From Gimesia benthica (GTDB lineage: Bacteria > Planctomycetota > Planctomycetia > Planctomycetales > Planctomycetaceae): a stretch of DNA of 64,000 nt. The stretch is from contig NZ_CP043930.1 in NCBI RefSeq assembly GCF_009720525.1, positions 2,822,501 to 2,886,500 on the forward strand, in the 5' to 3' direction. The position numbers were made by a program, and so were the translations under genes. The notes beneath the pieces were generated by a model. The model made no database searches. It was not told the DNA's origin and saw nothing but the letters and a program-made list of their open reading frames with translations. Position 1 is the first letter of the stretch, and every line of letters begins with the position of its first letter. Below, in pieces: positions 34,748 to 42,338 of this stretch.

Positions 34748-35092
34748 TCAGATCGTGTCCTCTGCCCGGATGGCTTCGATCATGATAGCCGGGGGCTGGT
34801 TGATCATGTCGGCCCAGTAATCGGCTTCAGCGACTGCTTTCGGGGAGAGCGTGAGTGGATGAAACACGATGTCGCGAAAGCCGGCAGCTTCCAAAGCAGA
34901 GGCATAGGCTTCCTCGGGGAGGTAGTAGTTCACGACTTCGAGCTGGGAACCATCTTTCAGACAGCCCGTCCAGCGGATCAAAGCGCCTTCGCGGGCCTCG
35001 TCTTCGAGATGAATCTGGAAGCCGTACTTCTGGTAATCGAACTCAGGGAAGAAATAGAGCTGCGGATTCGTGGTCAGCGTGACGAGCCGCCC
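34748..35092 (-). CDS. C-terminal part of frameshifted SAM methyltransferase
   Basis: It continues the methyltransferase begun at 35496: after the junction the frame reads RLVTLTTNPQLYFFPEFDYQ, then a variable beta region (LEVVNYYLPEEAYASALEAA) and FRDIVFHPLTLSPKAV to the end. The preceding part of this frame, up to 35125, is out of register with the family. It is not an independent gene; see the N-terminal part at 35074-35496. Confidence 0.75.
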   Translation of the reverse strand, partial: GRLVTLTTNPQLYFFPEFDYQKYGFQIHLEDEAREGALIRWTGCLKDGSQLEVVNYYLPEEAYASALEAAGFRDIVFHPLTLSPKAVAEADYWADMINQPPAIMIEAIRAEDTI

Positions 35093-35496
35093 CCGGGTCT
35101 GAGCTGACGCGCGAGCCCCCGGCACATGGCAGCCAGTTCCTCCCGGTCGTGGGTGTAGACGAGTAACCAGGCAGCGACTGCGAGATCATGGTCGAGCCGG
35201 GGGCCTTCTGCGCGTACGTCCTCAACGAGGTAGTCGATGCCCAGCGGTTCACGCTGTTCCCGTTCGGTGGCGAGTTTGATCATTTCGCGGGAGATGTCGC
35301 TCCCCACAATCGAGGCGGCGCCCTGCTGCCTGAGTTTGCGGGTGAAGAAGCCTTCGCCACAGGCGAGGTCGACAACCTTCAGGCCAGCCACGGAGCCGAT
35401 GAGTTGGAGCATCGAATACTCTTCAACCAGCGACCGCCAGGGGCGCCCTTTGACTTCGCGGTACTGCTCGGCGATTTTGTTATAGTCGGTGGTCAT
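35074..35496 (-). CDS. N-terminal part of frameshifted class I SAM methyltransferase
   Basis: It encodes the Rossmann core of a class I methyltransferase: MTTDYNKIAEQYREVKG, motif I VVDLACGEGFFTRKL, motif II IVGSDISREMIKLA, and the post-motif region HDLAVAAWLLVYTHDREELA leading to LARQLRPGG. At the G5 run (35090-35094) the frame is lost and stops at 35074. One added G joins it to the frame ending at 34748, giving ~249 residues, a normal length. It resembles small-molecule methyltransferases of the UbiE type; the substrate is unknown. Confidence 0.78.
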   Translation of the reverse strand: MTTDYNKIAEQYREVKGRPWRSLVEEYSMLQLIGSVAGLKVVDLACGEGFFTRKLRQQGAASIVGSDISREMIKLATEREQREPLGIDYLVEDVRAEGPRLDHDLAVAAWLLVYTHDREELAAMCRGLARQLRPGGGSSR

Positions 35497-35526
35497 GGAC
35501 GGGGTTCACTGTGATGGATTTGATTA

Positions 35527-35557
35527 CTACCACGAAAGGCACGAAAAACACGAAAGG
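35527..35557 (+). repeat. Interspersed repeat motif D, copy D1
   Basis: ACTACCACGAAAGGCACG followed by AAAAACACGAAAGG. It lies between the methyltransferase start and the stop of the enolase-superfamily gene, both on the minus strand, while the repeat reads on the plus strand. Confidence 0.8.
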
Positions 35558-35595
35558 TGATCGTCATTCTGTAGTCATTTTTGTCTCGTTTCTAC

Positions 35596-37023
35596 TCAGA
35601 GTGACAGTTCCTCAAAGCCGTCCAGGGGCACTTCCACACCGACGCCGAAGGGGGCGGCGTTGAGGGAGGTCAGGTTGAGTTCGCCGTTCGTGATGTTCAC
35701 GCGGGCGAAGCCGTTGTCCATCTCGGTGTAGAGGTCGCCGTGCTGGGTGAGCATCAGCTGGCTGATCTGTTGGGGGAACGGGGTCAGGCCATGGAAGTAG
35801 TGGTGGCCGTTGCGTTCGACGGAGGTAATGCCCAGGGCTGCCTGGGCGGCGAGGTCCTGCAGCAGGGCGACCGGGCCGATATTCACCAGGTCTTCGCCGC
35901 TCATCTGGTAGCGATTCGTGTTTTCGGTGGCGTTGCGATGGTTGATCAGGCAGCGATGGGCGGTCGCCTTCATAATGCCTTTGCAGTTCTTGTGGCTCGT
36001 GCCCGCGTAGCCGAGCTGGAGTGCCTGTTCGAGTGCACTGAGTTCGGCGTCGGATTCGTCGATGATCACCGGCGGCCCGTTTTCCCAGTCGGCGATGTGC
36101 GCGATGTCCGGGTCGAGGGCCACGCTGCGATGCAGGGGCTGCTCGATGAAGATCAGGTTTTCGAAGAAGGCCGACAGAGCCGCGTCGGCCTGGATGCCGT
36201 CCCAGAGTTCGACGAAGCGAGGGAACTCGCGGTACTGCTCGTTGCCGTCCAGAGTGAAGGCGTAATTATTTCCGCAATGTTCGGTGATGACCTGTGCGAC
36301 GGCGCGGAGCCGATCCAGATCGAGGTCGACATCCCCTTGGGCTTTGAGTTTGAAGTGTTTTAGTCCGTAGGCGCGGATGCAGTCTTCCAGCGTTTGCGGC
36401 AGGCCGTCGTTGATACGGTTTTCGGGGGTGAGGTCGGCGGCGGTCAGGGGATCGGAGAGTCCAACCGTGTGGCGGGCGATGATTTTCGTGAGTGGTTGTG
36501 CGGGGAGGAACTCAGCCGGCGTGTGGCCTTTCAGTTCGGGATGAATGGCGGACAGATCGAGGCCGACGCGGTTCTCCCGTAACAGCGTGGCCAGGTTGCA
36601 CCGTTCGGCCCGGGCGAGTGCGTCGAGCAGCGTGCGTTCGACCATCGTGACGCCGAACTGGGCCAATAATGAAGGGAAGCCCTGCTCCGCGGCCCAGGCG
36701 ACCTGTGCCTGGTAGACCTGTCGCCAGAAATCAAACGCGGGCGCAGGTGCCGCCTGCCGGGCGAACGCGACGGCCAGCCGGATGACCTGCAGCATTTCAT
36801 CGATTTCCTGATCGGCCTGTTTTTCGGGCGACTTGTCGAACCAGCGAGGCAACAGTCCCTCGGCGGCGATGCCGGTCACGACCTGCCCGCCGATTTCATA
36901 GCGGCACTTGAGGAAGACGTGCGGGGCCGCGGTCATGACGGCGATGCCGAACCGAAAGGGCATGCGGGTCTGCGTGTCCGTGCGATGGAGCGTGGCGTCG
37001 AGGAGTTTGAGTTCGGAAAGCAT
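35596..37023 (-). CDS. Enolase-superfamily (mandelate racemase-like) protein
   Basis: A 475-residue cytoplasmic protein. The barrel domain shows FKLKAQGD with the KxK type catalytic Lys, then the metal-ligand series TLDGNEQY (Asp), IFIEQPLHR (Glu), VIIDESDAELS (Asp), and a SHKNCKGIMKA segment. The N-terminal capping domain is present, with FRFGIAVMTAAPHVFLK. The pattern fits a racemase, epimerase or dehydratase that removes a proton alpha to a carboxylate, but the substrate cannot be read from sequence. It is longer than typical family members (~370-400) by insertions in the N-terminal half. Confidence 0.85.
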   Translation of the reverse strand: MLSELKLLDATLHRTDTQTRMPFRFGIAVMTAAPHVFLKCRYEIGGQVVTGIAAEGLLPRWFDKSPEKQADQEIDEMLQVIRLAVAFARQAAPAPAFDFWRQVYQAQVAWAAEQGFPSLLAQFGVTMVERTLLDALARAERCNLATLLRENRVGLDLSAIHPELKGHTPAEFLPAQPLTKIIARHTVGLSDPLTAADLTPENRINDGLPQTLEDCIRAYGLKHFKLKAQGDVDLDLDRLRAVAQVITEHCGNNYAFTLDGNEQYREFPRFVELWDGIQADAALSAFFENLIFIEQPLHRSVALDPDIAHIADWENGPPVIIDESDAELSALEQALQLGYAGTSHKNCKGIMKATAHRCLINHRNATENTNRYQMSGEDLVNIGPVALLQDLAAQAALGITSVERNGHHYFHGLTPFPQQISQLMLTQHGDLYTEMDNGFARVNITNGELNLTSLNAAPFGVGVEVPLDGFEELSL

Positions 37024-37232
37024 GGGCGCGTTTTCGTTGGTGGTTGCTGGGAGCGTTTTAAGTTCTTTGCTGCATTATGATTGATTGATGGTGAAATGTG
37101 AAATGCAGGGAAGCTCCGTCAGGACTTACGACTCTGAGTGGAAGCTTGTTCAAATGACATTGTCCTGATTTGCAGGCGTTGATACCATGCTTACCCCCAT
37201 TTTTACACATGACACGTCAAGGAGGTTCGCAC

Positions 37233-37811
37233 ATGACTCTGTTACGAAGCCTGTCTGTTTGTTTGACTTTGGGATTTCTGATCGCCTCACCGGCCACACT
37301 GCTGTCTGCTGATAAAGATCTCGGCCACCTGGAGGGGAACTGGTCGCTTTCATCCATGACCAAACATGGAGGCAAGGTATCCATCTCTGAGACACTGCTG
37401 AGCCAGACGAAGGTCTCCATCGCCGATGATGAATTGAGGATGGATAAGTACTGGCAGCTCCTCCCCAAGAACTTTAATCCGCAGACCAAAACGGCGGAAG
37501 GGTACTTAGACGGTGATCCCGGTTACCGGTATTCGATTGTGCTCCGTCCTGAGAAAAATCCCAAACAGATCGATCTGCTGGTCACCGGCCTCATTCCCCA
37601 GTCAGAAGAAGCCGACCTCTCTTCATCAGAGCTTGATTTACTGCGCAAGAAGCAGGTCCGTCATGTCGGAATCTATTCCCTCGACGGTGACAAGCTGACC
37701 ATCTGCTTCGATGAGTACTCTGTCAATCATAAGGCCATGCGCCCGACGAATTTCTCAGGCAGGGAATCGGAAGATCACGTACTGATGGTATTGAAACGCA
37801 AACCTGAGTAG
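37233..37811 (+). CDS. Exported TIGR03067-like protein
   Basis: A 192-residue protein. The signal peptide is TLLRSLSVCLTLGFLIASPA, with cleavage near LLSADK. It then follows the planctomycete TIGR03067 pattern: LEGNWSLSSMTKHGGKV, a middle beta region with RYSIVLRPEKNPKQIDLL, and GIYSLDGDKLTICFDEY near the end. GGAGG at 37221-37225 fixes ATG 37233. The family is abundant in planctomycetes and has no known function; it probably forms a small lipocalin-like beta barrel in the periplasm. Confidence 0.82.
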   Translation: MTLLRSLSVCLTLGFLIASPATLLSADKDLGHLEGNWSLSSMTKHGGKVSISETLLSQTKVSIADDELRMDKYWQLLPKNFNPQTKTAEGYLDGDPGYRYSIVLRPEKNPKQIDLLVTGLIPQSEEADLSSSELDLLRKKQVRHVGIYSLDGDKLTICFDEYSVNHKAMRPTNFSGRESEDHVLMVLKRKPE

Positions 37812-37909
37812 CAGGTGGTCTGCGTTTGGCATCAGACAGAAAAAGAGGCAGGTCTAATTATTACTGGACCTGACACCCTGATTCATATTCTATGCGGAGT
37901 GGGTACACC

Positions 37910-38269
37910 ATGAATCTGACTGAGATCGTACAACGAGGCTGGGACGCATTGGGTGCCGGCAACTTCGACGCATTGATCGAAGATTACACGGAAGACATGA
38001 GATTTATCATGCCCGGACAATCAGATGTGCTCGCGGGGCGCGATGCATTTCGCGCGGCGCTCGATGGAGTGGCGATCCTGCTTCCGCCGGGGTTCGAGAT
38101 TACGGGATTACGGCATCTCGAAGGAGACGATGAAGTGGTTTCGCTGCTTGAGTGGAAGTCCGCGAAGATCACCGGCTCTCAGCTTGCGATCCTGTTCCGA
38201 TTCGAAGGGGATCAGGTCTTTGAGGAGCGCTGGTTCATCGATACAGAACAGTGGAAGAGCGCTTTCTGA
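37910..38269 (+). CDS. SnoaL/NTF2-like fold protein
   Basis: A 119-residue cytoplasmic protein of the NTF2-like superfamily. Typical segments are EIVQRGWDALGAGNFDALIE, DYTEDMRFIMPGQSDVLAGR, and a C-terminal sheet ending in FEERWFIDTEQW. Small cone-shaped folds of this kind serve as isomerases, cyclases or ligand-binding domains; no specific active site is evident. ATG 37910 after GGAG is chosen over the upstream in-frame ATG at 37892. Confidence 0.8.
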   Translation: MNLTEIVQRGWDALGAGNFDALIEDYTEDMRFIMPGQSDVLAGRDAFRAALDGVAILLPPGFEITGLRHLEGDDEVVSLLEWKSAKITGSQLAILFRFEGDQVFEERWFIDTEQWKSAF

Positions 38270-38351
38270 CTCGCGACCGTGTTTTTTACTGTGGATGACA
38301 AAGAGGTCAGAACCCGCAAATTTCACTGAATGTTATACGAGAAACTGAGCT

Positions 38352-38861
38352 GTGGATTATCTTAAATTTTCTGAGAATGTTAAGGATAAGTTCGATGATG
38401 TCTACGCCATTCATTGGAAAGAAAGCTCATTAGATCATATTAAAACTGTAATTGAGCATCTGAGAAAAATTGGTGGTAGAGTTCAATTTTATCTTCCGGA
38501 CTCAGATCTGAGTGAGAATATCGATTTTGAGTACATTGGCAGGTACTTTCATGGCAAGGAAACTGACTACCCTTGCCTAGAGGTGCAAATTAATGGCTTA
38601 AAGCTAAACTGTTTTTTGGAATACGAGGAAAGTATCTCACTTTGGTTTAATGACTCCGGTGATACAACAATTACTGCTAAGAGCCTCAACCTCATAAAAC
38701 GCTTAATGATTGATCTGGCAACAACCCATAAAAGAACTGTGTATTTCGTAAACGAAGGTGAATCAACACACAGATACAAAATTTTCAGCATAAGTAGTGA
38801 GGCAGTTGAATCAGACTATGATTTGAGTGATATATCAAAGTATTCAGAAGAGATATCGTAG
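38352..38861 (+). CDS. AT-rich gene of unknown function
   Basis: A 169-residue acidic cytoplasmic protein from GTG 38352 (MDYLKFSENVKDKF). Helical N-terminus, a beta-rich centre (VQFYLPDSDLSENIDFEYIG; LEVQINGLKLNCFLEYEESI), then a helix and a short acidic tail. No family is recognised. One line of the gene counts to about 33% G+C, against well over 50% in the neighbouring genes, and codons are A/T-ending. It looks recently acquired. Size and layout resemble small immunity-type or effector-type proteins, but that is only an impression. Confidence 0.6.
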   Translation: MDYLKFSENVKDKFDDVYAIHWKESSLDHIKTVIEHLRKIGGRVQFYLPDSDLSENIDFEYIGRYFHGKETDYPCLEVQINGLKLNCFLEYEESISLWFNDSGDTTITAKSLNLIKRLMIDLATTHKRTVYFVNEGESTHRYKIFSISSEAVESDYDLSDISKYSEEIS

Positions 38862-38933
38862 TATGCAGCTTGAGAAATCGTATAACCAGAAGGACATAAA
38901 AGGGATCAGAAACCGTAGATTCCACGCCCCCTT

Positions 38934-40382
38934 CTATTCCTCAGCGGAGGCTTTCAACGGTGGTTGATAGATCCGGAAGGCTTTGATCGGTAGTTTGCCT
39001 GGGGTCTGCGGCTTGAGTGTCAGGCTGTGGTCGCCGTTTTTGAAGCCCTGGGCGAGAACCGTGGGATATTCTTTGGATGAGTCTGTGACCGCCGGGGATT
39101 GCCAGACGTCTACGAAGAGCGGTTTTGTTTCCCAGGTGACTTTGTAATCTTTGGGCAGACTCTGTTTGCGATACCGCAGGGACCAGTTGACCATCCACAT
39201 CCGGGGTTCGATCACCACGCGACCGGAGTTGGAAACGAAACGCTGTTTGTGATCGCCGGTGCCGTCGGGGCCCGTTTTGGAACCGCTGATTTCATACCGC
39301 AGCACATCCTTTTCCAGATCGCATTCGAGGATGCGGGCGGTCCAGGTTTCCACCTGCAGCGGGGCACGATGATCGATGCGATTGAAGGCCGGGCGTCCCG
39401 CGACGGGCGTGGGGCTGGGACGCGTGTGATAGTAGAGCTCCGGGAATTGCGAGGGGGATTTCCCGTCCAGCAGCACGTCGGCTTTCGCTGCGTCACCGGG
39501 AGCCGCGATCACGTCGATGCGGTTGCCTTGAAACTTCAGGGTCAGGGAGCCGTCGTCCTTGTGCTGAACCCGCGGATCATTCACGGGGACATCGGTGACG
39601 AGGTCTTTCCACTTGTCATCGGGGAAGCTGGGATCATAGCGGAGATGCGGTTTGACCAGCTCTGCGATGAGGAAGTTCCCTAATTTGTTCGGGTGCACCG
39701 TGTCGCGGAGGGTGTCTTTCACCACCAGGTTATTTTCTTTCAGATAACGTTGCATACCGGTGCGGACGTCGGCCACTTCACAATTGAGTTCGCGGCCCAG
39801 GCGCTGGTAGAGATCGGAAATCGCCTGATCCTGCGCGTCTTTGGCCAGTACGTCGGGATGTTGCGGGTCGCCGTCCGGCGGGACGGTACTCGGCCAGCGC
39901 AGGTTACTGGTCCAGAGCAGGACCTCGGCGGTGGTCCGCTCACGGATGCGGCGGATGATTTTTTCCTGGTGACCGGTTTCCACCCCGGACCAGACGTGAA
40001 AGATCACCAGATCCGGGTAGAAGGGATAGAGATCAAATTCGGCGGTGTTGATCAGGACCGGCCCGCCATAGCCGCCGATGGCGCGATTTTCGATTTCGAG
40101 GTCGGCGTGCGGAAACCGTTGGCGGAGGTCATTCGCCACGTCTTCCCACCACGGATTGCGGGTGACGGACTGGCCGTAGAACAGGATGCGGACCCGATTG
40201 CGTTTTTCCGGTGTACTGGTGGCCAGAAGTGTCATGGTCCGCTGAATGTTCGCCCCGAAGGTGGCCGGATCGCCAGCAGGTTTCACCGGGGCAAACTTTG
40301 CGGTTGGCTGTGCCAACAGGTCAGGACTGCAGGCGACCAGGGCCAGAGACAGGATCAACGTGGACCGTAACTGTTGCATCAT
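38934..40382 (-). CDS. Exported SGNH/GDSL-type hydrolase
   Basis: A 482-residue protein with a signal peptide (LRSTLILSLALVACSPDLLA). SGNH blocks seen: block I RILFYGQSVTRNPWW (nucleophile Ser), a Gly block in NRAIGGYGGPV, and block V DTVHPNKLGNFLIA (Asp and His). Esterases of this fold remove acyl groups from sugars or lipids. The C-terminal ~200 residues are beta-rich and probably bind carbohydrate. GAGGA just upstream supports ATG 40382; the next codon is also ATG. The open frame extends 132 nt upstream without a signal peptide. Confidence 0.83.
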   Translation of the reverse strand: MMQQLRSTLILSLALVACSPDLLAQPTAKFAPVKPAGDPATFGANIQRTMTLLATSTPEKRNRVRILFYGQSVTRNPWWEDVANDLRQRFPHADLEIENRAIGGYGGPVLINTAEFDLYPFYPDLVIFHVWSGVETGHQEKIIRRIRERTTAEVLLWTSNLRWPSTVPPDGDPQHPDVLAKDAQDQAISDLYQRLGRELNCEVADVRTGMQRYLKENNLVVKDTLRDTVHPNKLGNFLIAELVKPHLRYDPSFPDDKWKDLVTDVPVNDPRVQHKDDGSLTLKFQGNRIDVIAAPGDAAKADVLLDGKSPSQFPELYYHTRPSPTPVAGRPAFNRIDHRAPLQVETWTARILECDLEKDVLRYEISGSKTGPDGTGDHKQRFVSNSGRVVIEPRMWMVNWSLRYRKQSLPKDYKVTWETKPLFVDVWQSPAVTDSSKEYPTVLAQGFKNGDHSLTLKPQTPGKLPIKAFRIYQPPLKASAEE

Positions 40383-40825
40383 TGGGTTCCTCAAGGCGCG
40401 TCGATTAACAGGGGTGCAGACAGAGACGCACGAAGCAGGAAGTCGCCACGTGGTTTCTGACTGGGGAATTATTGTGTGTGGTTCTATGAGAATCGAATTA
40501 GGGTCGAGTGGCAACTGTGGGAAGGGAATTTGTGGGGAATCACTTAACTGGGGCGGTTGGTGTTGTCTCAGCGTCTGCAGGCGAATCAGTGATGCCTACT
40601 GCCCGCTTATGTCTGCTGGTTATGAGCTGATTTCTGATCTGGCTTAATGCCCGACAACCTGATTCTGCTGAATTACTGAAGGGAACAGCAGGGTATCACA
40701 GTACATGGATCCGATGAAGATGAAGGGAGAGGTCCAATATTTTGAACCTCCCAACTGTTACTGCTCTGCAGAAATTTCTCAGAGAATGCCAGTCACTTCA
40801 TAAGTCCTCAGCCTGTGCCGGGCTA
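40383..40825. other. Intergenic region, no gene seen
   Basis: About 440 bases between the SGNH hydrolase and the DUF1254/1214 gene. No convincing gene, terminator, RNA or copy of the repeat families A-E was found. Confidence 0.55.
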
Positions 40826-41836
40826 TTATTCGACAGGCTGCGGGGCGGGTGGCGTCCAGTTGCCTTCCACGATCTGCCAGCCGGGAATGTAACAGCGGAC
40901 GATGTAATTCCAGCCATCAGTGATGGGGAGATAATTGGTTGCCTGGGGGTCGCCGCCGAAATGAATCGTCGCATTACCGTCCTGATCGCGCTGGGCGGTG
41001 ATGCTGTTGAACGAGTAGGCATTGAGATCGTTGGGTTCGAAGAAGCCTTCTTTGTTGTATACGGTGACCGACCAGAAGGCCTCAACGGGCACGTCCTTGG
41101 GCATCGTGAGTGTGTAAGCGATCTGGCCGTTGTTCTGCTCAGGCGTGACGTTGAAGTACATCGCCCCGCGCTGCGGGTTCCCGCCCCAGCCGAACGCGGC
41201 TCCCAGCAGGTGCTGTGTCGGATCGACTTCTCCCCTGGCCCCGAAGGCATTGGGCAGGCCGTCGAGTTTTGTAGCGAGATGGTTCAGCGTTTGACGGGTT
41301 TCCACGAGTGACTCCATGTCCCAGTCTGGCAGTTCGAGTGTGCCCGCTGCTGCCTGTTCGACCTTGATCGCATCCTGAAGGGCGTGTGCCTGTTTCATGT
41401 CTGCCGGGCTGTTCGGATCACAGAAGGTGCGGAACAACAGCATCACGTAGCGCGTGCCGACGTTGTCGATGGTCAACGTCACCTTGCCCCCACCGTTTTT
41501 GAGTACGGGGTTGTATTCGTCCTGGTCGATCACAAGTAGAGACTGGAACCGATTCGGGGAATCCGGCTTGATGATCGTCACGGGGCTGGCCAGGTCGTAC
41601 ACGCCGAACGAGTATAATGTGTCCCGATTGCCGCGGATGGTTGTCTGGTTCTTGACCGAGTACACCTCGCGCAGATTCATGAGCCTGCCAACGCCGCCCG
41701 CCTTGGCAGCATAGGCCTTGAACTGCAGGTCGGTCTCGGCGCGAATGTAGTTCAGAACGGTAACAGTCTTACCGCCATAAGCAGTAGCCGACATGAAACA
41801 GAGAAGCAGTACGGTCGCAATTCGAGTGAAAGCCAC
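40826..41836 (-). CDS. Exported DUF1254/DUF1214 protein
   Basis: A 336-residue protein with a signal peptide ([20 protein letters not shown], cleavage after AYGG). The N-terminal half is DUF1254 ([20 protein letters not shown], then [20 protein letters not shown]). The C-terminal half is DUF1214 ([20 protein letters not shown], then YSFNSI). Both domains occur together in a family of periplasmic proteins of unknown function. The last ~40 residues contain a Trp- and Pro-rich stretch. It is monocistronic as far as can be seen. Confidence 0.9.
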   Translation of the reverse strand: MAFTRIATVLLLCFMSATAYGGKTVTVLNYIRAETDLQFKAYAAKAGGVGRLMNLREVYSVKNQTTIRGNRDTLYSFGVYDLASPVTIIKPDSPNRFQSLLVIDQDEYNPVLKNGGGKVTLTIDNVGTRYVMLLFRTFCDPNSPADMKQAHALQDAIKVEQAAAGTLELPDWDMESLVETRQTLNHLATKLDGLPNAFGARGEVDPTQHLLGAAFGWGGNPQRGAMYFNVTPEQNNGQIAYTLTMPKDVPVEAFWSVTVYNKEGFFEPNDLNAYSFNSITAQRDQDGNATIHFGGDPQATNYLPITDGWNYIVRCYIPGWQIVEGNWTPPAPQPVE

Positions 41837-42338
41837 AACACACTCCTTATAAAAAAGGTGCCAGCCGCCGAAGGGAAATGAGAAGATGAGTCTACCATGT
41901 CGGTGAGGTGTAAAATAGTCCCAGCGTGTCTGGCCTCCGACCTTTCGGCAACCAACGTCAAGCTGTTGTGCTTTCCGGGATGGATGCTGCGGCCATTACC
42001 TGATCCTGTGATTGCGTGTGAGAGCCCGACTCAATCAGTCATATTCGCCTTTAGAACACCAAATAAAAAGCATAGCAAACTGGACATCATGGGACTGTTG
42101 AACACTGCAATTATTGACTCATTGCTTCGCGAGCGCTGAACAATTTGCTTGCTACTATTCAGACGACTTTGTACGATTTGTCTACTCTTAAATCTTCCCT
42201 GCGTCGCATGATGCGATTGTGAAGACAGTCAAATCTGCCGGATAACGTTGAGAGTTTTCGGGGTTTTCTTTTCACATCAATTTGTGAGCGAGATCTGTTT
42301 CTGATTCAGATCACGCCCTCCTTTTCTCTCAACGGCAG
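41837..42338. other. Intergenic region between divergent genes, no gene seen
   Basis: About 500 bases that must contain the promoters of the leftward DUF1254 gene and the rightward MscS gene. AT content rises near 42050-42200, as expected for promoters, but no reliable -10/-35 pair was assigned. Confidence 0.55.
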
